Origin: Polytrichum commune
Taxonomy: Eukaryota > Streptophyta > Polytrichopsida > Polytrichales > Polytrichaceae
Direction of reading: 5' to 3'
Assembly: GCA_950295325.1 (NCBI GenBank)
Contig: OX485808.1
Span: 38,770,527 to 38,834,526 of the forward strand
Length of the DNA stretch: 64,000 nucleotides
Shown one piece after another: positions 1 to 12,329 of this stretch. The first letter of the stretch is position 1. The number at the start of each line of letters is the position of its first letter. Made by a program: the position numbers and the translations under genes. The notes under the pieces were generated by a model. It saw only the letters and a program-made list of their open reading frames with translations. It was not told the origin of the DNA and searched no databases.

Positions 1-1
1 A

Positions 2-2942
2 CAACAACAACATCAACACTCTAAACATCATCATCATTACTCCGGTTCCGATTCCGGGAAGAGGAATGGAAGCCAAAGGGCATACGCAGCAGCCCATAAC
101 CAAAGGGGATCGGATTATAGATTAGGAGGAGTGCCAGATGTGTCTGCGAGGACTAGTATGCCTTCCTCCGCCTCTCCATCCGGCCGCCCTCCTCATTCCA
201 ATCTGGATCGCTTCCTGGAAGTTACAACTCCCTCTGTCAAATCTCAGACTCTCCGCAAGGTATCCATTTCTTCCTTCTTCACAATTAGCAGAGCTCACAA
301 ACTGTGGTGATTATCATCGCATCTAAAGTTAGCTAATTTTGACGTGTTTCCCAAAGCCGATGGAGGACTATTGGGGCCTGGTAGCAGCACACTTCACCAA
401 TTGGGTGGATGGGTCCAATGTTGTGATGGTGTTGATGACGACGACGACGATCCGGTCACCGCCTTTGTCCCATTTTGATGAATTCTCAATTGTGGGTCAA
501 TCGCGTGAAGTCTGAGGAATTGAGTGCTTGAAATACAAGGTTTCGTTGCGTTTAGGCAGCAGTGTGATGCCTCTTTCCGTGATGTTACGGCTCAGGTTAT
601 TTGTGGAACGAAGCTCAGTTTGTATAGATGTTGTGACGGTCGGTCAGAACCCTCTGACGATCTCTTACTGCTTTGCAACTGGACGATTTTTTGCGAGGGG
701 TCGGTATTGTCGTCCCATCTTGTGCAGGATGGCAACCGATGGGTGCTCACTACTTGCATTGATTCTCTTTGGTCAGTTGTGTATGCATCGGTGCTTTCAG
801 ACATGGTGAAATTGTCACAGAGATGCAAGCCGTTTGTGTCGCGTCTGTATCGGCATTAGGATGAGGGTATATCTCAGGCATTACGGATTGTTGTTAGGCT
901 TTTGTGTGGGTTGTTGACGTGCCCAATTCTTTATCAGTAATACTTAGTTTTGATGGTTCTTTTCACCTTCCAATGGATGCATGTTATGTCAATCGTTAGG
1001 CAGGTCAAATCCAGTGTATTGGGGCCTCCTTAGTGGGAAGTTGATTGCTCTTTCACGATTCGGTGCTTGGTGCCGCTGCTTATTATAACCTTTCACCTTT
1101 GTTAAGGAGAAATAGAATGTTTTAGGTAGTTTGCTGGGCCAATTTTCTTGGTAAAGCATGATTGATATCTACCTTTTTCTTTTCATGATTGCTTTCATCG
1201 ATGGCAATTAACCATATGGTATTTTGGCCTGCAGTCTTGCTTGCGGGATTCTTCACAAAAGAGGTGTTTCAACCCCGAAGTGACGCCATTCTTCAACCTG
1301 GCAGATTTGTGGGATTCTTTTGATGAGTGGAGTGCCTATGGTGCTGGTGTGCCTCTTGTGTTAAATGGTGAAGAGTGCGTGGTGCAGTATTATGTGCCCT
1401 ACCTGTCTGCCTTACAGCTGTATACACTTCCATCACGGCGACCAGACTATCCACTTGGACACAGGTATTGTTCTGGTTGTGATCGTGCTTGTGTCTTATT
1501 AGTCACTTGGCGAAGATGTTGTGAAATCCTTATTTTTGTAGTTCAGTTTGTTTTTATCTTGATTGGCAGTTGCCCCTCTCAAATGCTGTCCCATGCGACT
1601 GCTTGTTTGGCTAGTGGAGGCATCCTGTTTGGAATTGTAACAAAGCGCACATGTAATTACATTGTGTGAAAGAATGGATGCAATTGTGCAAGTTGTTAAT
1701 GCATGCAGCTTCCACATTGTGCAGGCACCCAGGTGGAGAAAGTGATGAAGGAAGTGAAGCAAGCAGTGATAATGAAAGTGACTTACGTGAAGGCGAGGCC
1801 TGCGAAAGTGAGGCAAAGTGTCGATCTTTCCAAGTCAGAGGTTACAAGGGTGCTGAAAGTCCACCACCAAACTTAGTTAGTTCTTTGGGGAGCAGTTCCA
1901 GGTTGGACTACTCCACATTTATTACTGATGATGACGAAGAAGGAGAAGTATGGTCTTATTTTGAGCATAGCCAACCCTACAGCAGAGTGCCACTTGTTGA
2001 CAAGGTATGTTCCCACATTTGCAATGTTAGCTGAGGGATATTTTGTTGATCTGTGGCCATGATGTATGTGTAGTAGGTGGAATGGCATATCTGTGAATGC
2101 AGATGGGTGATGGCCCTGGAATTGCTATGTATGTTAAATGCTACCTCCTCATTGTCATCATCTTGTTCTTATACACGATGGCTTTGATGATATGTATGTG
2201 AAGTTATCTGTGTCTTAGAGTTGTTTTTCCTATTGTTTGGCAGATTGCAGATTTATCACGAGATTTCAAGCCACTTGAGAATCCGTTGCGGACATTGCGA
2301 AGCGTAGACCTTTTGCCCGGCAGTTGGCTTTCGGTGGCTTGGTACCCAATTTACCGGATACCTACTGGCCCCACACTACGAGATCTTGCCGCTTGCTTCC
2401 TCACATTTCACTCTCTGTCTTCGTCTCTGCATGGTGAAGCAGGTAACCTTCTATAGTCGATTCTTTGAGCAGAAATGAATCTTGTGTTTTGGTTTCTCAT
2501 CGATGTACAGATTTGTTGGGAGTTTTCTAGACTGTTATTTAATATGTTCAACAGATGTTTGATGTATTATTGGTGTTGAGAATCAGACCCCTGTCCTTTC
2601 CCCCCATGTTGCAGACAGCATTGTATGTAATGATGCGTGGAGATCATCGTAATTTCCCCCATCTGACTGTGTCTCTGGGTTTTGTGTGCAGGTAATGGTT
2701 CAGTGAGGCAAGTTTGCCGCAGTGATGTGTGTGATGTTTCTTCCATCGACTCTCAAAGATTAGCTCTACGAGCATTCGGACTTGCCTCGTACAAATTGAA
2801 GGGTGCTGTTTGGACTTCCTACCCTGACCGACGACAAGCAGCATTGTTGCAGAATTCTGCTGATGAACATCTGAAGCAGTTGGATGTCCAGCATCCAGAT
2901 TACAATTTTTTCACTTCCAACAGTGGCCACACTCGTCGTTGA
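2..2942 (+). CDS. DUF789 family protein, 3' five exons (5'-partial)
   Basis: Function unknown; DUF789 is a plant protein family without a defined biochemical role. Exons 2-259, 1235-1464, 1725-2004, 2244-2442 and 2692-2942 join in phase with GT-AG introns and give 405 residues to a TGA stop. The upstream part lies outside the window. Family hallmarks in order: [14 protein letters not shown] at the end of the first visible exon, [16 protein letters not shown] followed by [15 protein letters not shown] in the second, an acidic spacer ([23 protein letters not shown]) in the third, then [18 protein letters not shown] and [17 protein letters not shown] in the fourth, and [15 protein letters not shown] in the last. 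The visible start is Gln/His/Ser rich, as expected for the disordered N-terminus. Splice phases (0, 2, 0, 1) are all consistent, so I see no break. Confidence is high for the family and the exon borders. Confidence 0.93.
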
Positions 2943-3615
2943 GTGATCACTGCAGGCTGTAACACTAATATGTATCTATTTCCCTTTCATTACCATGGTC
3001 AGAATGCGGCCATGCGAGGTCACAGAAAACACTCTCATGACATCAGCGATTGATGGGATCTTTCAAATGCTTCGCCGTGGTGCATATAGCCAGCTTGTGC
3101 AAGCGAAGTTGCACTCCCTGTGCTGGCATTTTGAACGACCAGTCTAGCTGCAGTTTCAGTCTTTTTTATATCTGAAACCAAAAAATCAAAAATGAGAAAA
3201 ATCGTAAAAATGTAGGAATTGAGTAGATGGTTGCACTTCATTTGAGTTTGTAGGTTAGATTAGAGGCACAGTTTTTTTGCAGCCTCCTCTCACAGGCTTT
3301 TGCAAAAAGGCAGGGCTTTGGGACATCAATTGTATCCGCCTGGATTGTATTGATGATGCGTAATTTTAAGTTAGTACTAGTTGAAGTGTCAATCGTAGGA
3401 AGGGAGGAAGGAAGGCAGGCAGGTTAACACTTCCTCTGTGTAGAATCATCCTTTAGATCCCCCTACAAGTTCCCGTCTTTTGCACGTAGTTCCTCATTGC
3501 GGGTACTCTGGCAAATTTTTGCATTACCAAGTACTTTACGGACTTCTGGCATCCTCCCCAGGTGGAGAGTGAGGATTTAGCTTCTATTTTTGTGTAAATG
3601 CTTTCACCTTGTTCC
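2943..3615 (+). other. 3' UTR and downstream flank of the DUF789 gene
   Basis: No coding potential that I trust. The first few hundred bases probably form the 3' UTR of the DUF789 transcript. A purine tract of GAAGG/GGCAGG repeats lies near 3400-3423. The poly(A) site cannot be fixed by eye. Confidence 0.4.
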
Positions 3616-4145
3616 CATATATGTCAAGTCAGAAAATTTTGGCCCTGCAATTTCACTCTCTTTTCTCCCTTTCGCTTCTTTCATGCATGATTCATTGTGT
3701 TGCAGAGATTTTCTGGACATTGAAACGTCAGTTCCACTCAGATTGGTCCGCACCAGTCCGAGGATGCATACACAGCATGAGTAAAAAAATGCCTGTCAGT
3801 TTCATTAAACCTGTCGCAATGTTTATGTGGAGTGGAAGGTTTGTCAGTTTCATTATACCTATTGTGATGGTTTAAAACACAAGTCATATACGTCGAGTCG
3901 GAAAATCCCGACCCTGCGACTCACTCGTTTCTCATTTCATTTCATTTCTTCCATGCACAACTCATTTTCTTGCAGTGTTTTTTTTTTACACTCAAGTGAA
4001 ACTTAAGTGCTCCTCAAATTGCTCCCCAGCAGTCAGAGGATGCATCCACATCACGCTGAGTGAATGCTTGTCAGTTTCATTAAACCTGATGCAACATTTT
4101 CGCGGAGTGGCGATTCGTCAGTTCCATTACACCTGTTGCGGCGAT
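3616..4145 (+). repeat. Diverged tandem duplication, unit about 269 bp, two copies
   Basis: Copy 1 runs about 3616-3868 and copy 2 about 3885-4145. Both open with CATATAYGTCRAGTCRGAAAAT, then share a pyrimidine-rich stretch, a GAGGATGCATMCACA block, TGTCAGTTTCATTAAACCTG, a GGAGTGG block and a GTCAGTTYCATTAYACCT block in the same order. The copies differ by many substitutions and short indels, so the duplication is old. It lies just beyond the DUF789 3' end and may overlap its UTR. No transposon ends are visible. Confidence 0.75.
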
Positions 4146-7100
4146 TCTTGATACATGTCAAAGTCACATCACTTCTGCCACCCGCAGGGAAAAAAAATTT
4201 GTGTCAGCAGACTATGCGAAATGTCAAACAGAGAACATGTTGCGAGACAGACAGAAGCGAGTACGCACTTTTGGGTAGTTGTGACTACTTAAATAGTTAC
4301 TGGCAAGCAGGCAAGCACCTCTCTCTCTGCACAGCCGGGGAGTAAGAGATGTGGGAAGACGTGCTTCCAGAACACCTTCTGAAGTAAATCGAAGGTAAGA
4401 AAAACAGAACACAACACAACACGTGTCAGCTTAAGCTTAAAATAAGAGGAATTTGTGGAATGGCGACGGGAGTTTCAAAGCTTGTGGTGCAAGGATTACA
4501 TAAGGCACCACATCACCAGGATATTGGCATCATCTCTTGGGATATGCCGAAGTTTGGCTTGGATCGAAACACGGTTGGGGATGAAAAGCTGAGACTTGGA
4601 GGAATGTAAAGCTGGCTACTAAACTGGGACGAGGAAACGAGGCTGACATAGTGCTTTGTTGCATATGACCGTACCCTCATCCATCCAAACTAAAGACCTT
4701 TTTGGAGTTGATTGTGGATGTGTGTATACTATGTATGTTTTTTAATCTCCATGGGCGGTCGTACAAGATGAATTTGTGGTTTTTTTTGTTTTTGTTTTTT
4801 GTTTTGTGTAGCTACATCGATTTGTCCTATCGGTGTGGGTTATTATGTGGAGTTACGTGTTGCAATCATATTTTACACCGAGAGTAACCTTTTCGATCAA
4901 GTAAGTTGATGTGTATACCGACAATTTTATGGTTGTTTGAGTAGGGAAAAATAATTCTCCAGAAGAAGTTATAGCAATGTGTCAACCCACAAGCTGTAAA
5001 TGTGGTGTTGAAATACGTTCTTTTTAGAACTAGTTGTAAAATATCTTCTCGATGTTTTGTGTTGGAGGTATGTGAATACTATACCGTGAGGTGTTTGACG
5101 TTGTACCAAATCTTTTCTTTAGTGTGGTGCACTTGTTTCATTGTTGACCCTTATTAGGTGTCTTGCAATAACTTAGTGCAGCCAGAGAGGGGTGTCATGT
5201 GACACTTGGTGCTACCTAATAACAAGTCCATCCTAAGTAAAGGAAAAAAAGGCACACCAAATATGATGTTTAGTGTAACTTCACTAATTATGTGGGAATC
5301 ACTTAAATTTTCAACCCACACCAAATCTCTTGTTTCAAATTGATGTGAAAAATATGGATTGTTTTGTGGGGAATAGATGTGGATGACTATTTAATTTTAT
5401 TGTATGGTTTTGATTGGAAGTCTCCAAGAAGACTTAGGGGAAGACATGGGGTCGTGGGCCCACTTAATTGTTCCTGTGTTAAATTTCCACCCACACTAAT
5501 AGCAATATTTAGTATACTAAATCTGGATGAGGAAACAAGGCTCGCAAATTTGGACAAGGGCACGATTGTTCTCATCCATCAAGGGTAAAAACCTTTGGCC
5601 CATGGATTTGGTATTCGATTTTCTCACCTGGTCGCATAAGACTAAGTTGGGAATTTTGAAGAAAAATTAGGGTATCAAATGGACTTTAAAAGGGGAAATT
5701 TTCTAGCTTTTGAAAGTTCCCAACATTTTTTGCACTAGGTAAATGAGGGATTTAGGAGGAAGTATCGCATGCGAACGTACCTCTCATCCACCCAACATAA
5801 AAACTGGACTCCTTGTTAGGTTTGTGGCCAATTCATCTTAAATGATTTGGACTAGACTAATTCGGGTCTTTATAGCTAATTACGGTGTCAAATATACTTA
5901 AAATAATAATAACCTCTAAGCTGCACATTGTTTCATGGCTTTTATGTTGGATGAATGAGAGCTACGTTTGTATGTCATAATCACCTCTCGTCATAAATGA
6001 GGGGCAACCTTATTTTTCTTCCTTCCCCCAATTTCCAAGAAAGTCGAAATGACTGCAATCATTGGAGCGATGAAGCCACGTAAGGATGCAATTACGAAAC
6101 TTCATCAAAACGTGGATCCATCAATCCACATTACCAATTTAGCCGATTTATTTTTTTATTTTTTCACTTTAATGATGTTTTGGGCAATTTTGTCCACGAA
6201 AATGATAGAATTTTCGTCTTCCAAATTGAATTTTTGGTAATCTAATCTTTTTTTTTTCCACCAAAAACAATTGGGTTGATGAGGGGTGTACTCGTGTGAG
6301 AAAAACTTCCCATATAGCCAACCGAAACTTGCATCTCATCCAACTCCATAGACGTCGTGACGTCAACATGGTGGGTCGGAAAACAAAGTCGAACATCGGG
6401 AGTGCAAAAGAATACTCCGACACGATAGCCTCGACCCCGCTAAGAACTCAAAGAAGAGCCACCTTCGGTGTCCTCTTAGAGTGGACTTCCCAAACCCCAA
6501 CTCAAAATATGAGCCACACTTTCGATGCGTCCTCTTTTACGCGGGGCGGGGGGTGGCCCAAAACGCGCGTCAATTCACAAAAACGGGTGGGGTCGCAAAT
6601 AACTTGCATCTTCCACACTCATGGATAGGAGCGAGATATTTTGGTGGGCCCACATTGGCAGGCGTGACCGAAGAAGTTCTTCCAAAAGGATCAACTGCAA
6701 CATATTCCTAAGTTCTAAATATCTTTTCTTCTTCTTCTTCTTCTAACATGTCTGATGGTCAACTACGTGGTATATGTAATGGGGAAAGAAAGAACCAACA
6801 ATTCTACGCGGCATTACTACATCTATGGAATTTAATGCTCAAGGCGACCACATGCAACCTGAAGAACCATACCTTTCACGCTCACGAACGAGACCCTTCA
6901 CAACATGCATACGACCTAACTTGCATGTGTATAAACTCGTCCTACATCACTAAAAAATAAAATATGCAAATCTACCGCGCTCGAAGATTTGCGTTGTTTC
7001 TTTCACCGACAGAGGACATTGCCTAGGACTCATACGTTGGCAGAACTTGGTGTCCTAAGATAGGCAGATCGTTCTTATTGGTTGATGTGCAATTAGTTAT

Positions 7101-7560
7101 GCCTAGTAGCTCTCCAAAGACCAACATTAACCCAATGGCTCGTTTTAGGTTTACCACCAAAGCACCGTGGGACATGGCAACCTATGGAACATGCAATGTT
7201 TGTAAGGGAATTGGGGGTATGTTATGGTAGTGTATGGTATGGTATGGTATGGTATGGTATGTACTCCTCCGAGTGATCATGAGGGTTTGGTGGGAAAGGA
7301 GGGCGCATGTTTGGTGCTAGGGAGGAGCCTCATTTCACGGGGCAAGCCAAGATGTTGTACCAAGCAATATTGGGATGGCCCATTCATGACCACAAGCTCC
7401 CGAATGTGGTTGGTGGGAGGGTTGGCCGGGTCACCCTTGCCATTAACTCATGAGCCCCGTCTTTCATTACAACAATGTCCGTGGAGAGTTTCGCACATAA
7501 TCGGTCAAAATCCTACAGGTTTCCAAGTCCAACCGGTTGTATGTTGTGATTTTTTTTTTG
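4146..7560. other. Intergenic DNA with diverged short repeats, no gene seen
   Basis: No protein gene is supported. A roughly 90-bp motif with GGAYGAGGAAACRAGGCT followed by CTCATCCATC occurs near 4610-4700 and again near 5515-5582, so this stretch contains a degraded dispersed repeat. Near 5252-5272 there is an orphan end resembling the CACTAAATA...TTTAGTG-TA transposon terminus described at 9165. Open frames at 6296-6628 and 6481-6711 lack any recognisable domain. Confidence 0.5.
7231..7261 (+). repeat. Pentanucleotide microsatellite (TATGG)n
   Basis: About six uninterrupted TATGG units. Confidence 0.9.
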
Positions 7561-7568
7561 GTTCAATG

Positions 7569-7857
7569 CTCGGGGGGTTCACTGGCGAAAATCGTAGAAC
7601 AACGTGCAATAAAAAATAGGGTCCAATATATTCATTGTAGATAAATTTTGTAAAAAATGTACATGTAAAATAGGGGATTTTAAAATAGTGAAACACGTTT
7701 ACATGTAAAATACCATCACATATAATATTTTCAGGCTTTTTACATGTAAAATACCATCACCTTATAATCTTTTCGCAAGGTAAATAACCCCCCCCCCCAA
7801 TAAATAGGTCCCGAATGCACGTGTATGCAAAATATAAGAGGGAGTGAACCCCCCGAG
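7569..7857. mobile_element. hAT-like MITE with 8-bp target duplication
   Basis: A 289-bp element with 15-bp perfect terminal inverted repeats CTCGGGGGGTTCACT, flanked by an exact 8-bp target duplication GTTCAATG (7561-7568 and 7858-7865). It encodes nothing and is AT-rich inside, with repeated TTTACATGTAAAATA motifs and an 11-C tract. An 8-bp duplication is the hAT-superfamily signature, so a non-autonomous hAT is the likely class; the CTCGGGG terminus is not one I know. A relative with the same terminus is at 10495-10833, and a right end only at 18172-18240. Borders are certain; the class is inferred. Confidence 0.88.
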
Positions 7858-8066
7858 GTTCAATGATTATTTCAAAAAAAATTATTTTCATTTTCATAAT
7901 AATATTTAAAATTAAAATTAATTTGACGTGAATTGGAGCTTGTTTGCTCTACCTTGCTCAAGAATCCTCTTGATGCAAGGTGGGGTTTACTGCCTACCTT
8001 GCGGTGGGTGGGCTCTTGTTTGTAAGAATATGTAAAAATAAAAATAAAAAATAATGTTGATATCCA

Positions 8067-8099
<33 letters not shown>

Positions 8100-9164
8100 T
8101 GGGTGGGGGGGGGGTACTAGTTCTTGTTTGTTGTGGAGTTTTCTCTTATTAAGTACTAGGAATGTGAGATATTTGATGGCTATTTGATGGATGGTTTCCA
8201 TTGTTTTCATTTGACACATATTGCATAGGTTCCCCTCACATGATGGATTCATTTTCCTGAGGTCTTGAATGTCAACCGGTTATTTCTTAAACTCAACGGG
8301 TTCATCTATAAATAGAAGAGAGAGGAGGGGGGGGGGGGCTCAAGGGTGTTGGCAATTCCACCTTGTCGTACAATAGTTGCCGTTGCGCAAAAAGACTTTT
8401 ATCACAACCGCCATGAGACTTGGCCTTGCAAAGGAAATTACATGTGAAATGAGATGTGGAGGCCTTCCTCCTATTCTTCCGGTTTTGGTATCGTTGTGTG
8501 TTTTTTTTATGAGGGTTTAGGCTACTAGGTTGCATGGCAACCGCCCATTGTGGAATAGAGAGGACACATAATATACTACTTATATATGAACATAAAAAAG
8601 ACTTCAATGAGTCAACATTTCACTCCCCCAAACTCAATCGGGAGACTTCAATGACACATCTACAAGACCGCAAGCTCCTTCGACTCACATTCATAACTTG
8701 AAATGAAGTTAGTTTTTATTTAACTTTGCAACATAATGATTATGTTTCATTCTTTTATAATGGTCCTAATCCAGGTTTTGTATTTTGTCTTGGATATGAA
8801 TGGACAAGGACCGTGGTGGGAGCTACAAAGACCAGTAGGAAAACCTCATTCCGCAAAATCATTTTGGCTCAAAGATGAAACTTTAACTTGAAATTCTTCT
8901 GACATTTGCCTTGAAGCTTCTTTCACGATTATACAAATTTCTTGCTATCAAAATGTTCAAATAATCATATATTGTCTGAAATATGGATAATTGACCCTTC
9001 ATTTTTGAATCTTGAATTTTTTTTGAAGGTTTCTGGAGTTCTTTCTCTTTGAGGAAGAACGCATTGAGCATGGAGTGAACATGTTGTGTAGTTTTTGAGT
9101 TTGGGTCTGTTACTCAACTATTGTACAAGGTACTTTATTCCATCTTCTATAATGCAGGAAAATA
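7858..9164. other. Intergenic DNA with (TG)n and poly-G tracts
   Basis: No gene seen. A (TG)14 microsatellite spans about 8072-8099 and is followed by a G10 run at 8105-8114. A second run of 12 G lies at 8327-8338. The apparent frames here are low-complexity. Confidence 0.6.
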
Positions 9165-9532
9165 CATGAAATGTTGTATTTCGTGTCACCAATTCTATTT
9201 GTCTTGCTCGATTTTAATTGTAAACTGCCCATGCAGTGTCACCAACACCAAATGTAAACCTAACATTATTTGTCATTCCTTGTTAAAAAAAAAGGCATCA
9301 TAGAACTCGTGGCAATGTTGTAATTATTGTCACTTACTAATCGATTTTTTGGTCCAAATTCCAATCATTCATAACAATATTTCATTACGGAGATGTAAAA
9401 TATACCAAAATGGATGAACTGAAAGTAAGTTGGGATGACAAGATTTGTATACTTATTCATAAGAAGTGTCATCAGGAATAAGTTACCATAATGACGTAAA
9501 ATATCATATGACACTAAATACAATATACAGTG
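9165..9532 (+). mobile_element. TA-target MITE of the CACTAAATA/TATTTAGTG family
   Basis: A 368-bp non-coding element flanked by TA dinucleotides (9163-9164, 9533-9534). Each terminus is a near-palindrome: left CATGAAAT...TATTTCGTG, right CACTAAATA...TACAGTG. Over most of its length it matches the copy at 59093-59423 in opposite orientation; shared blocks include TGTCACCAATTCTA, TGTCACCAA, ACCTAACATTAT, ATTATTGTCACTTACTAA and AAAGTAAGTTGGGATGACAA. A third, right-end fragment is near 18370-18440. A TA target suggests a Tc1/mariner-type transposase, which is inference. Confidence 0.85.
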
Positions 9533-10370
9533 TAATTTCCACATGGAATTCAAGTGGGTCTCAACCAATGAAGGAGTGATAGATGGCCCTATATACCGAG
9601 ACAATTTGATCCTTCTTTCGTTGGAATAGAGAGCACTCTTTGGTACTACTATGGGTTTTGAATGAGTGCACATTCTCATGAACAATGTTACAAAAGAACA
9701 CACGTTGGCCTAGTGATGATGCATTCGCAAAGTGTACTCAAAGCATATTATGCGGGGGTTAGGGGAATGAATGATTTGGTGACTTCGAGAGGTCACTTGA
9801 GCTATCATGAAAGAATGCCAAGGGTTCGAGTGCCTTAATTTCCACGTGTAAATTAAAACTCTCAAAGGGCTACTTCATGTTAGTTGCCAAGTACGGAACT
9901 TCAAGTAAATTGAAGTTGGCATATGATGATATAAGTATGTGAGTGTTATTTCGGTCAGTTTTTGATGCCCTCCATCACGTCTTGGAAGTCGTGTTGGATC
10001 AGCAAATCTACAATGAAACATAAACATACAAAAAGATTTTTTTAAATTTTTTAAAAAATTGAAACCGCTTCTTATTTAGTTACGAGTATCAAAAGTGCAG
10101 GTGTGTTGGGTCCTTGGAATGAATATATAAGACCCCCGATTGTGTTGATTATTGGATATCGAAGTGGTTACCGTCTTTTGAAGATGTATTTTTAATTTCT
10201 TTTGAGCATGCGTCTTTGTGGTGTTTGTTCACCGTTCAATTAGAGGTGTATGATTCAGAAAGGTAACCAAATGGTAATCACCTATCGTACTTGACAATAA
10301 TGTCTTTGACAAATTCAGACACGTGTCAACAATAAGATAGACGCGCCTAATTTGCTTACACATCTTAATC
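9533..10370. other. Intergenic DNA, nothing recognised
   Basis: No gene or clear repeat boundary seen. Sequence is about 60 percent A+T without long open frames. Confidence 0.5.
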
Positions 10371-11090
10371 AAACACTCATATTTGAGTACTATATTATCA
10401 GGTGTGGCTCCAAAAACGGAAAATAAAAAGACATATGTTTATGTCAACATTTTAAGCTCAACAATCAACATAATCTGGATGAAGAGAGGAAGGTCTCGGG
10501 GGGGGGGGGTAGTCATTGGTTGGAGTAGCAATACACGTGCGAACAAATGATAGGGTATTTTAAAAACATGGGGGCTAAAAATTATAAATGGACTTAAGAG
10601 TAATATAGGGTATCAAAAATGGCACTGGACATCTTTAAAGTACTATAGGGTATGGAATAATAAGTAATTTGGAATTATAAGTAATGCAAGCCATTTTTCT
10701 ATTAACCCAAAGTAGAAATTTACATAATGATAGCATGTGAAAAAAAGAAGAGAATTGAAAGTAATACCCCCCTATAAAATAGTGGTTGTTCGCACCTATA
10801 TCCTTAACTTTTTAACACACTGCCCCCCCCGAGAGGAAGGTAGGGGGGAGGGGGGGGGGATATATGACCATTTAATGAGCAGGAGAATTTTTGCTCTGAC
10901 AATGAATAAGACATTGGCATATGAGGTCCAAAAATCTTTAGGAAAGCGGCTACAACCGGACTACAACCTTGATTTGGATTTGCTAACTGTCACATAATAA
11001 TCGTGTGTTTCATATTCTAGAAGTAGTGGGCTGATTGGGAAGAGTAACCATTCAAGACCCATCCACCTTGTCCATTGTCTTTGTTATCCT
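10371..11090 (+). mobile_element. Dispersed repeat 'family A', copy 1, split by a younger MITE
   Basis: Family A is my label for a non-coding dispersed repeat found here and near 14745-15115, 26365-26695, 32705-34640, 58510-58720 and 60575-60825. Shared blocks in order: ATTTGAGT, GGTGTGG(C/A)TCCAA or GTGTGGATGTAAG, AAAAGACATATG, (AA)AGAGATTGGACTAYGTGTT, CTCAACAATCAACATAAT plus a G-rich tract, TATATGATCATTTAATG, then GAATYTTYRCTTT, GATTTGGATTTG and AACCATTYAAGACCCATC. This copy is interrupted at 10495-10833 by the hAT-like MITE and continues afterwards. Terminal repeats of family A itself are not clear, so class and exact ends are unknown. Confidence 0.72.
10495..10833. mobile_element. hAT-like MITE (CTCGGGG terminus) nested in family A
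   Basis: A 339-bp element that starts CTCGGGGGGGG and ends CCCCCCCCGAG, with an 8-bp target duplication AGGAAGGT at 10487-10494 and 10834-10841. It interrupts family A exactly between the AATCTGGATGAAGAG block and the G-rich block; in the 14.7-15.1 kb copy these two parts are contiguous, which acts as an empty-site control. Same terminus class as 7569-7857. Inside are repeated TAGGGTAT motifs. No coding capacity. Confidence 0.85.
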
Positions 11091-12329
11091 TTGTTATGCT
11101 TTCCCTTGGAACGACACGTATTGATGGGGTTATAGAATCACATCAATTGCTTTTGGAAGGGTTGCGACCATTCAAAAACACATGCGTGACACATCTCCAC
11201 AATACTAGAGTATGAATGGGAATGAAACGCGGATTTCCAACTCCATAGAGAATTAACAATTCACGTCCCTTGTGCAAATCGATTGCTAGAGTTTGAATAG
11301 TAAAGGGGGCAATCCTACTTAGAGGTAGATAGAAATCGTCAAAATCTCATCACAAACCTCACATCGGTAAATGCAAAACACATGCCGCTTATAGCCATGC
11401 ATTGATGCTTGTTGGAGATTTACAAAACTATTCTCTAAAGTGGATTTTTCTTCCTCACTCAAAGTGCAAGAGTACACAATTTGAGAATGCGCGTTAACTC
11501 ACACTTTGAATTCCGGGATGCTCTTTGACTCGTTTCGACGATTTTTGTTTTTTGGGTTGACACATTCTCACGTGTCATTAAGTAATAATTTTGTGATCAC
11601 TTGTATTAGTTAGTGTGATTGAACGGGATCTTTTGTGACTCAAATGCAAGCAAGTGCAATGAACTTGATAGAGAGAAAATTCATCTAGTTTCGACTAAGA
11701 TTGTGTATCCTTGAAACTTTCACCTTGAAGTTGAATAACCATCATTTGGTTCATAGTTATAAAAGTGAGATTCACCTCTCTAGTTTACCAAATTTCTTTG
11801 CAGGATTTTGTGTTGAAATTCACAGTTAATATGGCAAGTAATGAAAGATTCAGTCACATAACTGAATGAGTTTTAGGATTTTAAATTCCGGTTTATATTT
11901 TCTTACCATCACGATAAAAATTTCATCAAGTGTTGCTCCCAAGTTGACCTATTTTTCTTTTGTAAACTTCTAGAACACCAATGAGCAAGAGGCGTGACTT
12001 CAATTCTTTCTGGCAATCTTTTGTCAAAATCACAAGCATGTGAACAAAAATCTTATGGAGTAGTGAACGGGGAAAAATGTTGCTGACATGATGGAACCTC
12101 GAAGTTTTGAAGCATACATTTCTTTCTTAAAATCGTAATTTTTTATTCTATTTTTTAGTGAACTACTTAGTATTACATGGATTGCATGATCAAACAAGGA
12201 TTGTCATTCATGAGGTTAGATGAGGAAGTGATTTTGGGACACTAAGTTTGTGTTTTTTTGGTGGCGACTCGCAAAACCCTAGCATTGGGCCCACTTGAAC
12301 GTGTAAGGGTACTTACATAACTAAGCTCT
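11091..12329. other. Intergenic DNA, nothing recognised
   Basis: No convincing coding frame, repeat border or RNA gene. It leads into the first proline-rich ORF; promoter elements cannot be assigned. Confidence 0.5.

Noticed and set aside
5252-5272. Sixth CACTAAATA-family MITE
   Set aside because: One degraded end next to TA is visible, but no partner end at a plausible distance.
9365-9703. 112-codon minus-strand frame
   Set aside because: It runs through the MITE at 9165-9532 and its flank; not a gene.
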